Notes under the pieces: model-generated
Told to the model about the DNA's origin: nothing
Seen by the model: the letters and a program-made list of their open reading frames with translations, nothing else
Databases searched by the model: none
From: Candidatus Dadabacteria bacterium
GTDB lineage: Bacteria > Desulfobacterota_D > UBA1144 > Nemesobacterales > Nemesobacteraceae
Length of the DNA: 64,000 bases
Assembly (NCBI GenBank): GCA_009840385.1
Contig: VXNX01000013.1
Location: 386,222 to 450,221 of the forward strand
Direction: 5' to 3'
Made by a program: the position numbers and the translations under genes
Shown here: positions 17,755-25,734 of the stretch, piece after piece
How positions within the stretch are numbered: the first letter of the stretch is position 1
Layout: the number at the start of each line of letters is the position of its first letter

Positions 17755-18087
17755 ATCTAAAACACAACTGCCTATTAAGGTTAGAGTTTCTGAAGAAACC
17801 AACCTACTAAATCTACAAGAAAGTGTCAAATAGATTAAGGCTAAATATAAATTTCTTTACAATTATAGACAAGTTAAATATGCCGATAACCTTTTCATCT
17901 GCAAGTACCGTTTTCCTGATATTGATGTAGTTGAGAAAATGGTTTTGCCATTTGATCCTTTTCGTTATACCCGCAACAGGCAGGGTTAAAAACAATCGAG
18001 GCTGACGCCGCTGGAATTTCCTTTCAGAAAAGCTCATCTCGCCTTTCTTGATACTTATATTCCCATGCGTTAGGATTTCCCTTAACC
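17755..18087 (+). other. Intergenic region between divergent genes
   Basis: About 330 AT-rich bases separate the symporter pair (minus) from miaB (plus). Both transcription units must start here, but no promoter stands out. Open frames inside it (a 74-codon minus frame and a 45-codon plus stretch at 17852-17989) show no family resemblance. Confidence 0.4.
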
Positions 18088-19398
18088 ATGAAGACCGATA
18101 CCCTTTACCTTGAAACCTACGGTTGCCAGATGAACGAGTATGACTCGGACAGGATACAGAACGCCCTCGGCGCCAGCATCACCAGCAACCCCAAGGAAGC
18201 CGATATAGTGATTGTAAACACCTGCGCCATAAGGGAAAAGGCTGACCAGAAGGCGCTCAGCAGCCTGGGACGGTTCAAGCACTTAAAGGCGAAGAACCCG
18301 GAGCTTATAGTCGGGGTATCGGGATGCGTGGCGCAGCTCTACGGGGAGGAACTCATCCGCAGGATGCCGCATCTTGATTTCGTGCTCGGGCCCCGCGCGA
18401 TCCCGGGACTCCCGCGGCTCATAGAAGAAATAAGAGAGAAAAAATCAAGGCCCGTCGAAACATCTTTCGACGTGGAAGAGCCCTTCGATGTACTTCCCTA
18501 CCACCAGGAGGGAAAACCCACCGCGTTTCTGTCCATACAGCAGGGATGCAACAAGAAATGCGCTTACTGCATAGTGCCTACGGTAAGGGGCTCTGAGGTA
18601 AACAGGCCGGTTGAGGACATAACCTCAGAAGCGCATTACCTTATCGAAAAAGGCGTAAGGGAGATAACCCTGATAGGACAAACGGTCAACTCCTGGAAAC
18701 TGGAGGGGCTTAAGTTCGGGGACCTGCTCCGGGCCCTTGGGGAACTCGACGGTCTTGAGAGAATAAGGTTCACGACTTCCTATCCAAGAGACATAACGAA
18801 AAAGATGGTGGAAGCGATGGCGGATGTGCCCAAGGTATGCCGCCACATTCATCTGCCCGTGCAGTCGGGCTCCGACAAGGTGCTTAGACTTATGAACAGG
18901 ACATATACCAGGGGCTGGTATCTGGACTCGGTTAACAGGCTCCGCGACGCCATGCCGGACATAGCCATATCTTCTGATATAATAGTAGGGTTCCCCGGGG
19001 AGACCGAAGATGACTTCGAGCAGACGATGAGCCTTGTCGGGGAAGTGGGTTTTGACAGTTCCTTCTCGTTTAAATACTCGCCGCGCCCGGGAACTGTTGG
19101 TGAGGAGCTTTGGAGATCGGACGAAAGGGTTGGAGACTCGACGGCGGGCGGGCGGCTCGCGCGCCTTCAGGAGTATCAGAGGGAAATCACTCTTGCCAAA
19201 AACATGGAGAGGGTAGGAAAATCAGAACGGGTGCTGGTTGAGGAGGAGAGCAGAAACGACTCCTCGTGGCTTTCCGGGAGAACCGAGCATAACAGGATAG
19301 TCAATTTCCCTGGAGGAAAAGAGCTTATCGGAGAAATGGTGGACGTGAGGATAACCGAAGGACTTGCGAATTCGCTTAGAGGACAATATCTGAATTAA
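18088..19398 (+). CDS. miaB: tRNA-2-methylthio-N6-dimethylallyladenosine synthase MiaB
   Basis: Radical-SAM methylthiotransferase that modifies i6A37 in tRNAs reading UNN codons (436 residues). The N-terminal UPF0004 domain carries the second 4Fe-4S cluster through C13, C46 and C80. The radical-SAM cluster is C154, C158 and C161 in QQGCNKKCAYCIVPTVRG. A TRAM domain closes the protein (about 365-432). Early residues YGCQMNEYDS and the radical-SAM motif favour MiaB over MtaB and RimO. It is followed after 17 bases by the DUF151 gene. Confidence 0.95.
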   Translation: MKTDTLYLETYGCQMNEYDSDRIQNALGASITSNPKEADIVIVNTCAIREKADQKALSSLGRFKHLKAKNPELIVGVSGCVAQLYGEELIRRMPHLDFVLGPRAIPGLPRLIEEIREKKSRPVETSFDVEEPFDVLPYHQEGKPTAFLSIQQGCNKKCAYCIVPTVRGSEVNRPVEDITSEAHYLIEKGVREITLIGQTVNSWKLEGLKFGDLLRALGELDGLERIRFTTSYPRDITKKMVEAMADVPKVCRHIHLPVQSGSDKVLRLMNRTYTRGWYLDSVNRLRDAMPDIAISSDIIVGFPGETEDDFEQTMSLVGEVGFDSSFSFKYSPRPGTVGEELWRSDERVGDSTAGGRLARLQEYQREITLAKNMERVGKSERVLVEEESRNDSSWLSGRTEHNRIVNFPGGKELIGEMVDVRITEGLANSLRGQYLN

Positions 19399-19415
19399 AA
19401 CAGGGAGGAGAGAAA

Positions 19416-19892
19416 ATGTTTCTTGAGATGAAAGTTTCCTGCATAGTTGCCGACCCGTTTACCGACATGCCCGTCGTTATCCTAAACGACGAGGAGGGAG
19501 AAAAAAGTCTTCCGCTCTGGGTAGGATTCGAGGAAGCAAGCGCTATAGCCATGGAGATCAAAAAAACCCCAAGACCGAGGCCTCTCACCCACGATCTTCT
19601 GAAAAACGTAATCGCCGCCACGGGCTACGAGGTCAGCGAAATAGAGATTACGGAACTTCGGGAAAATACCTTTTACGCGCGTCTTCGCATCAAAAAAGAC
19701 GGAGAGGAACTCCTTGTGGACTCCCGTCCGAGCGATGCCATAGCCATAGCGCTCAGGACGGGGTGCCGCATCATGGTTGACGAAGAGGTGATAAAAGCGT
19801 CCCTGAGCGTAAAGGTCGGGGACAAGGGCCAGAGCGCGGGCGACATCCTAGAAGACATGCCGGATGAGGATTTCGGCAAGTACAAGATGTGA
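19416..19892 (+). CDS. Bifunctional nuclease family protein (DUF151)
   Basis: DUF151/BFN domain protein, 158 residues. The family hallmark is the stretch from LPLWVGFEEASAIAMEIKK to the second half DSRPSDAIAIALRTGCRIMV. A plant member has nuclease activity on RNA and DNA, but the role in bacteria is not settled. It follows miaB with GGGAGGAGAG just before the ATG, an arrangement seen in other genomes. Its stop TGA abuts the stop of the convergent zinc-ribbon gene with no spacer. Confidence 0.9.
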   Translation: MFLEMKVSCIVADPFTDMPVVILNDEEGEKSLPLWVGFEEASAIAMEIKKTPRPRPLTHDLLKNVIAATGYEVSEIEITELRENTFYARLRIKKDGEELLVDSRPSDAIAIALRTGCRIMVDEEVIKASLSVKVGDKGQSAGDILEDMPDEDFGKYKM

Positions 19893-20123
19893 TCAGCGGT
19901 TGCGGAGCATATACTCCTCGAGGAATTTTCCGTCTCCCTCAATCACGTCGAAAATCTCCCCGCAACGGTCACACTCTATGTTGATCCGCTTCGCCGGGTA
20001 GCTTATCCCGCAACTCATAACGAACCAGCCGAAAAGAGAGTACCTCTGCTTCGGAACCACCCACGGGTCCCCAACGGAGTACCCGCAGGCACAGACCACA
20101 GTTTCCCGTGCAGGAGGGCTCAT
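19893..20123 (-). CDS. Small zinc-ribbon-like protein
   Basis: 76 residues, not recognised as a named family. Four or five cysteines can form a metal site: CACG near residues 11-14, a cysteine in MSCGIS, and CDRCGE near 51-56. The C-terminal tail is acidic and helical (GDGKFLEEYMLRNR). It is the first gene downstream of amt in the same direction, but separated from it only by about 36 bases of unrelated-looking sequence upstream of its GTG/ATG region. Tail-to-tail contact with the DUF151 gene leaves no room for a terminator. Confidence 0.55.
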   Translation of the reverse strand: MSPPARETVVCACGYSVGDPWVVPKQRYSLFGWFVMSCGISYPAKRINIECDRCGEIFDVIEGDGKFLEEYMLRNR

Positions 20124-20159
20124 ACATAAACCATGCGGGTGCAGACCTCCGCTCCCACT

Positions 20160-21485
20160 CTAGATGCCGTGGTAACCCTCTTCTCCATGATCCGTTATGT
20201 CAAGACCCTGGCGCTCTTCGTCCTCATCGACCCTGAGCCCTACGAGCATGTCAACAACTTTGAGCACGATATAGCTCACTATGGCGGTGTAGACGACCGC
20301 GAATATGCCCCCGTAGATCTGCACGCCGAGCTGCGCGCCTATGTCCAGGTCTGCAATCGACCCGCCGTAAGAGGTTGAGGCGAAAATCGCAACCAGTATG
20401 ATTCCCACAAGGCCTCCGACTCCGTGGACTCCCACGACGTCAAGTGCGTCGTCATAACTGAACCGAAACTTTATATAAGTAGCCGCTATGTAAGCCAGTA
20501 TGGAAGATGCAGCCCCTATGACTATGGCTCCAAGCGGTCCCACTGTGCCCGAGGCGGGAGTTATGGCGGCAAGACCCGCGATGGCCCCCGTTACGAAACC
20601 CAAGGCGCTAGGCTTGCCCGATCTTACGCTTTCCAGGAATATCCAGGTGAGGGCGGCAACGCACGGAGAAATCTGGGTCACGACAACCGCCATGGCTGCC
20701 TGTCCCCCCGACGCGAGAGCGCTTCCACCATTGAACCCGAACCACCCGACCCAGAGCATCGCGGTACCGATCATCGTAAGAGTGAGGTTGTGCGGGGGCG
20801 CAAGCTGGTTGGGGTAGCCTCTTCTAGCGCCGATCACTATCGCCGCCACCAGAGCCGCGGTACCCGCCGTGATGTGAACTACTATTCCTCCGGCAAAGTC
20901 GATCACTCCCTTGTCTCCAAGGAAGGAACCTTCCCCTCCCCAGACCATGTGCGCGATCGGGAAGTAACAGAATATCACCCACAGTCCGGTAAACAGAAGC
21001 ATCGCCGAGAACTTCATTCTCTCCGCAAACGACCCGATTATAAGTGCCGGAGTGATAATCGCGAAGGTAAGCTGAAAGGCGAAGAACAGAACTTCGGGGA
21101 TTGTTCCCGAAAGAGTGTCAACACCCACTCCGTTTAGAAAGGCCTTTGAGAAACCTCCCACAAAGGCGTTCATCCCGACCTCTCCTGCTACCATGCCGGT
21201 GGTGTCAAAAGCCATGCTGTAACCGAAAATGGTCCATATAACCGTTACGACCGCAGTAATAGAAAAACACTGCATAAGCACAGAAAGAACGTTCTTCTTG
21301 CCGACAAGGCCCCCGTAGAAAAGCGCAAGTCCGGGAATCGTCATGAAAAGAACAAGCGCGGTTGAAGTCAGTATCCAAGCGGTATCGCCCGTATCAAGTT
21401 CACTCGCCGAAGCGGGATCGGTGAAAGCAAGAAAAGCAAAACCAAAAAAGAAAACCAAAAGTGAAAGCGTTTTTTTGAAACTCAT
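20160..21485 (-). CDS. amt: Ammonium transporter
   Basis: Amt/MEP/Rh channel, 441 residues: a cleavable-type N-terminal signal (TDPASASELDTGDTAWILTS) and eleven membrane helices. Landmarks are MTIPGLALFYGGLVGKKN, the conserved DFAGGIVVHITAGTAALVAA with a pore histidine, and the second pore histidine in VVGVHGVGGLVG. The cytoplasmic tail GLRVDEDEERQGLDITDHGE is the segment through which GlnK regulates Amt. No glnK is adjacent, which is unusual. The leader carries AGAGGAGGAG before the ATG. A second amt lies at the right edge of the window. Confidence 0.96.
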   Translation of the reverse strand: MSFKKTLSLLVFFFGFAFLAFTDPASASELDTGDTAWILTSTALVLFMTIPGLALFYGGLVGKKNVLSVLMQCFSITAVVTVIWTIFGYSMAFDTTGMVAGEVGMNAFVGGFSKAFLNGVGVDTLSGTIPEVLFFAFQLTFAIITPALIIGSFAERMKFSAMLLFTGLWVIFCYFPIAHMVWGGEGSFLGDKGVIDFAGGIVVHITAGTAALVAAIVIGARRGYPNQLAPPHNLTLTMIGTAMLWVGWFGFNGGSALASGGQAAMAVVVTQISPCVAALTWIFLESVRSGKPSALGFVTGAIAGLAAITPASGTVGPLGAIVIGAASSILAYIAATYIKFRFSYDDALDVVGVHGVGGLVGIILVAIFASTSYGGSIADLDIGAQLGVQIYGGIFAVVYTAIVSYIVLKVVDMLVGLRVDEDEERQGLDITDHGEEGYHGI

Positions 21486-21559
21486 CGCACACTCTCCTCC
21501 TCTTATTCCATGTTCAATTCCCTAAGTATATCACATAATTGGGGCCCGAAAACACGACC

Positions 21560-22351
21560 TCAAAAAGCGTCATCCAGTCTGCTAAGCTGCTCAGGGGAAA
21601 GTCTCCACCCCGAAGCCCCGCAGTTCTCAACGGTTCTTGCGACCGAATCCGCCTTCGGAATCACGATGACGTTCTCCTGGCAAACGCACCAGTTAAGTGC
21701 AACCTGAGCTTCTGTCTTTCCCGTCTCGACCGCTATCTGAGACAAAACTCCTAAAATTCCTCCCCGGCGGGTTCGGCAGAGCCTTCCTGCGTCAAGCGGG
21801 GTATAGGCCATCACGGTTATGTCGTTATTCTGGCAGTAGGGAAGCAACTCTTTTTCTATATCTCTTGATCTAAGATTATAGAGCACCTGGTTTGATACTA
21901 TCGGATAATTCGGAAAACAGTGCTGCGCCTCGCGCATCTGTCTCACGGAGAAATTGCTCACCCCCACGTAACTCACGCATCCGCGGTCAACCAGCTTCTC
22001 AAGCGCTCTCATCGTCGCGTCTATAGGATAGGCGGGATTCGGCCAGTGTATCTGGTAAAGATCTATGCAGTCCGTGCGAAGCTTCTCGAGACTCGCCTCG
22101 CAGGATCTCAGCACGCTGTCATGGGCGAGATTCCTTCCCGAAACCTTGGTAGCTATGATGACTTCGTCTCTGAAAGGCAATACGGCCTCGCCAACTATGT
22201 CCTCTGTGTAATACCCCTCGGCGGTATCTATGAGCGAGGCCCCCAGTTCGATCCCGGCTCTTAGAGGCTCGACCCCTCCCTTGTAGTTCCACGTGCCGAG
22301 CCCGATCTCGGGAACGAAAACTTCCGTTTTTCCAAGTCTCTTGAGGTTCAT
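21560..22351 (-). CDS. Aldo/keto reductase
   Basis: NAD(P)H-dependent oxidoreductase of the AKR superfamily (263 residues from the ATG at 22351). The frame is open another 35 codons, but those are polar, low-complexity and not family-like, while MNLKRLGKTEVFVPEIGLGTW is a standard AKR start. The catalytic tetrad is visible: Asp in SLIDTAEGYY, Tyr in GYY, Lys in IIATKVSG, His in YQIHWPNP. The cofactor-site sequence VIPKADSVARTVENCGA is present near the C-terminus. Substrate unknown. Confidence 0.9.
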   Translation of the reverse strand: MNLKRLGKTEVFVPEIGLGTWNYKGGVEPLRAGIELGASLIDTAEGYYTEDIVGEAVLPFRDEVIIATKVSGRNLAHDSVLRSCEASLEKLRTDCIDLYQIHWPNPAYPIDATMRALEKLVDRGCVSYVGVSNFSVRQMREAQHCFPNYPIVSNQVLYNLRSRDIEKELLPYCQNNDITVMAYTPLDAGRLCRTRRGGILGVLSQIAVETGKTEAQVALNWCVCQENVIVIPKADSVARTVENCGASGWRLSPEQLSRLDDAF

Positions 22352-22557
22352 CTCATTCAGTTCTTGCAACCTGATGGGACGCGCCGCGAATCTACTCGTC
22401 CGAGTGGATGAGTTTGTAGATTGCCGCAGCGAAAAAGCCTCTGATGGAGTTCGCACACAGGTAAATTCATGAAGACCCTGAGATTCCCATTATGATTATT
22501 CCCACAGGCACCGCAGAATTAAAAAGTCCCTATGAACTCGACGAAATATTTATTCAT

Positions 22558-23076
22558 TCAAAACCCTTCGCGAATTCTGTTTCCATAACTATTTAGGTGA
22601 AAGACCTCGTCGGGGCTTTTCCTCGATTTCCCAGTGGCGACCCGTCTTTTGTCAAAGTACCCGAACGGAAGTACCGTCAGGACGTCAAGCTCATTCGGCA
22701 CTCCCAGGTAGCTTTTAAGCTCCTCTTTCTCTATTCTTCCTATCCAGCAGGATCCGATCCCGTGGCTCCACGCCACAAGAACCATGTTCTGAGCTGCTCT
22801 GGTGCCGTCGATCTGGTGCCACTTGCTTCGGGGGTCCACCAGAAGCACTACCGCGAAAGCCACCTGCACTATGAAACTGCCACTGGTGCAGTATTTTCCC
22901 ATTTCCCGGAGCATCGCCCGGTCATTTATTAGCACAAACTCCCACGGCTGATTGTTGTGGGCACTTGGCGAGAGCCTGCCCGCCTCTATGACTTCCATTA
23001 TGATTTCGTCCGGGACTTCCCCATCGGTGTAGCTTCTTACGGAACTAAGGGATCTTACGCACTCATAAACGTTCAT
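22558..23076 (-). CDS. Nitroreductase-family FMN oxidoreductase
   Basis: 172 residues. Family features are the FMN phosphate-binding R-S-x-R element (RSLSSVRSYTD), RLSPSAHNNQPWEFVLI, and GIGSCWIGRI in the second half. I start at the ATG at 23076; an in-frame TTG at 23088 forms part of the Shine-Dalgarno TTGGAGG and is unlikely to be used. Relatives reduce nitro compounds, quinones or flavins; no specific substrate can be read. It stands apart from its neighbours. Confidence 0.88.
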   Translation of the reverse strand: MNVYECVRSLSSVRSYTDGEVPDEIIMEVIEAGRLSPSAHNNQPWEFVLINDRAMLREMGKYCTSGSFIVQVAFAVVLLVDPRSKWHQIDGTRAAQNMVLVAWSHGIGSCWIGRIEKEELKSYLGVPNELDVLTVLPFGYFDKRRVATGKSRKSPDEVFHLNSYGNRIREGF

Positions 23077-23174
23077 AACTACCTCCAAGGCTTATTAAAA
23101 GTTAGTATACCGGCTTTGACCGCACGTAAGAACGGGCAAAAGCTCAAGGAAATTCCTGAGAGGCAACACCGTTT

Positions 23175-23786
23175 CTATGTCCAAACAAATTTGGATTTCC
23201 CTCTGGTCAAAGAAGCGATTCTCTCTTCAAGGTTCTCGGCGACGTTAAACGGCGCTGCGAAACTGAAACGTACGTCTTCGGCGCGCTCGACGCTCGTTAT
23301 CGTAACCCCCGATTTTTCAAACAGAACCCGTATGGAATTCTCATGAGCGTATGAAAACACCAGATATCCGTTACGCACCGGAACGTGTTCCTTTATCTCA
23401 AGTTCCCCGAGGGCAGTTCGCAGACAGTCCGTGTATGCTCTCAGGAGCCCACCGGGGCCGAGCTTTATCCCTCCGAAATACCGGCTTACAACCGCCACTA
23501 CCTCCCCTATGCCGCTGTGTTCCAAAAGAGTAAACATGGGCCGTCCTGCGGTTCCCGAGACCTCTCCGTCGTCGCCAAAACCTATATCGGTCCCGCCCGG
23601 AGCGCAGGCCACAAACGCGTAGCAGTTATGGCTCGCCGCGGGGTGAAGGTCCCTTACGCTTTCTATGAAATCTTCGGCGTCCCGTCTTGTGGCTGCCCTG
23701 CCGACGGCAGCCACAAACCTGCTTTTCTTTATAACCAGTTCAGCAGTAGAGGCTCCCACGGGAACCTTGTAGGAAATATCTTCCAC
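23175..23786 (-). CDS. yigZ: YigZ/IMPACT family protein (UPF0029)
   Basis: 203 residues from a GTG at 23786. Upstream in-frame sequence to 23948 is open but not family-like, while CGGAGG sits eight bases before this GTG. The conserved block KKSRFVAAVGRAATRRDAED is followed by HPAASHNCYAFV, DDGEVSGTAGRPM and VVSRYFGGIKLGPGGL, which define UPF0029. The C-terminal DUF1949-type ferredoxin-like domain follows from about residue 140. In eukaryotes the family (IMPACT) binds translation factors; bacterial function is uncertain. Confidence 0.88.
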   Translation of the reverse strand: MEDISYKVPVGASTAELVIKKSRFVAAVGRAATRRDAEDFIESVRDLHPAASHNCYAFVACAPGGTDIGFGDDGEVSGTAGRPMFTLLEHSGIGEVVAVVSRYFGGIKLGPGGLLRAYTDCLRTALGELEIKEHVPVRNGYLVFSYAHENSIRVLFEKSGVTITSVERAEDVRFSFAAPFNVAENLEERIASLTRGKSKFVWT

Positions 23787-24010
23787 GCTCTTTGCCTCCG
23801 CCGGAGAAAAATACCCTATCAACCGCCACGCGGGCAAAATCCGTTGCCGGTCGCAGCGGATTACCCTCTGGGGGTTTTTCACTGTATAATGATTCGCGGC
23901 GGGATTTACCGCGCGGTGCGCGGCTCCCAGAATTTGCTTTTTATCCAAAAGGACTGAGGCTCGGCAGCCGCCTAGCTTTTCAGTCCCGTAAAATATTTAC
24001 TCGTATACAG

Positions 24011-25726
24011 TTGGTCAAAAAAACAAGCATCTCCTCCCTCATTCTGCGCTACAGGTACTCATTTCTAACGGGTATCGCCTCCCTCACTATGGTGGATCTG
24101 GCCCAGCTTTCGGTTCCCATAGTAATCCAGTGGATAATAGACGAACTCACCCTGCAAAGCGCGAATTTTTCCCTCATAACCAAGTACTCACTCTACATAC
24201 TCGGCCTTGGGTTGTTCATGGCGTTTTTCCGCCTCGGCTGGCGGTATTTCATAATGGGCGGCGCGAGGAAAATAGAGTATTCGCTCAGAAACGATTTCTT
24301 CAAGCATCTCCAGAAGCTTAACTTTGATTTTTTCTCGGGAAGAAAGGTCGGCGATCTGATGGCGCACACGGTAAACGACATAGAGACTCTCAAGTTCTCC
24401 TGCGGCCTCGGACTGCTCATAGCGTACGACGGAATATTCCTGTTTTTCTTCATCTTCGGCGCAATGATTTACATTTCTCCGGAGATGGCCTTCTACGCGT
24501 TTTTGCCGTTTCCCGCACTTGCCGTCTTTGTATACAAGTTCGGAAACATGATAGAGAGAAGGTTCCAGCGGTCCCAGGATTCTTTCTCGGAACTCACCGA
24601 AAGCGCGAGGAAGCCAGTCTCGGGAATCAAGGTGGTAAAGGCGTTCGGGCTTGAACAGGCCGAGGGACGGGATTTTGACCGCGCAAGCGCAGATTACCTT
24701 GAAAAGAACGTACACCTCGTGAAGATCCGGGCGGCCTTCCAGCCGTTTATATATTTCGTACCCTCACTAGCAATGGCCCTGTTTCTCTTCTTCGGCGGAA
24801 AGGGCGCGATCGGCACCGAAATAACCCTAGGGGAGTTCACCGCCATACTCGTCTACCTAATGATGCTCGCTTGGCCCATGATGGCAATGGGATGGGCAAT
24901 TGATCTTTTAAAAAGGGGAAACGCTTCGATAAACCGACTAAACGACATTTTCGCAGTTGAGTCAAAAAACGCGGCTCAGGAAGGGGAGAAGGATTACGAA
25001 CTCAAGGGAGACATAAGATTCTCCGGGGTTTCCTTCTCCTACGACTCCACCCCGGCTCTGCGCAATGTTGATCTCCATATGCCCCGAGGAACAACTCTGG
25101 GAATAACGGGACTTGTGGGCTCCGGGAAGACCACGCTGATGAAGCTGCTCATGAAAATCCACGAACCCGACTCGGGCGCAATAACGATCGACGGGATCGA
25201 TATAAGGGAGATATCGAGAAAAAGCCTCCAGGATACCATCGTCTACGTGCCGCAGGAAATAACCGTGTTCAGCGGAACGGTTTATGACAACATCACTTTC
25301 ATAAACCCGAACATAACACGCGAGCAGGTAGAGCAGGCTGCCAAAACGGCGGGGATATACGAACAGATAATGGAGTTTCAGCAAGGATTTGATACCGTGG
25401 TGGGAGAACGGGGACTCAGTCTATCGGGAGGGCAGAGACAACGCTTGGCTATAGCGAGAGCCCTGGTGCTCAAGCCCGAGGTCCTGATACTCGATGACGT
25501 GCTTTCGTCTCTTGATCCACAGACGGAGAACACCGTGATAACAAACGTGATAGGGGCAATGCGCGGGCGCACCGTGGTGATAATCTCAAACAGGATATCC
25601 TCCGTAACGGGGCTCTCGCGGATCGCGGTAATGAAAGACGGACAGATAATCGAAAGCGGGGGACGGAGAGACCTCGTGGAGCGACGCGGAGTTTACTACG
25701 CGCTTGAAAAACTGCAGTCGGCTTAG
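24011..25726 (+). CDS. ABC exporter half-transporter with degenerate catalytic site
   Basis: Type I ABC exporter (six membrane helices then a nucleotide-binding domain), about 571 residues from a TTG at 24011. The frame stays open upstream to 23792, but the membrane domain starts right after this TTG (LVKKTSISSLILRYRYSFL); no good Shine-Dalgarno marks any start. Walker A GLVGSGKT is at 367-374, the signature LSGGQRQR is intact, and Walker B reads LILDDVLSSLD with Asp in place of the catalytic Glu, as in MdlA-type halves of heterodimers. The partner follows after 8 bases. Substrate unknown; such pairs export lipids, peptides or drugs. Confidence 0.9.
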   Translation: MVKKTSISSLILRYRYSFLTGIASLTMVDLAQLSVPIVIQWIIDELTLQSANFSLITKYSLYILGLGLFMAFFRLGWRYFIMGGARKIEYSLRNDFFKHLQKLNFDFFSGRKVGDLMAHTVNDIETLKFSCGLGLLIAYDGIFLFFFIFGAMIYISPEMAFYAFLPFPALAVFVYKFGNMIERRFQRSQDSFSELTESARKPVSGIKVVKAFGLEQAEGRDFDRASADYLEKNVHLVKIRAAFQPFIYFVPSLAMALFLFFGGKGAIGTEITLGEFTAILVYLMMLAWPMMAMGWAIDLLKRGNASINRLNDIFAVESKNAAQEGEKDYELKGDIRFSGVSFSYDSTPALRNVDLHMPRGTTLGITGLVGSGKTTLMKLLMKIHEPDSGAITIDGIDIREISRKSLQDTIVYVPQEITVFSGTVYDNITFINPNITREQVEQAAKTAGIYEQIMEFQQGFDTVVGERGLSLSGGQRQRLAIARALVLKPEVLILDDVLSSLDPQTENTVITNVIGAMRGRTVVIISNRISSVTGLSRIAVMKDGQIIESGGRRDLVERRGVYYALEKLQSA

Positions 25727-25734
25727 GCAAAACA

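Noticed and set aside
17852-17989. 45-codon plus-strand stretch ending in FDPFRYTRNRQG, which looks protein-like
   Set aside because: No start codon or signal, no family recognised; could be a relic but the evidence is too thin.
17813-18037. 74-codon open frame on the minus strand between the symporter partner and miaB
   Set aside because: AT-rich, no family resemblance, no Shine-Dalgarno, and it overlaps the upstream part of the symporter partner frame.
20424-21137. 237-codon frame antisense to amt
   Set aside because: Composition is the mirror of a hydrophobic coding sequence; amt on the other strand is unambiguous.
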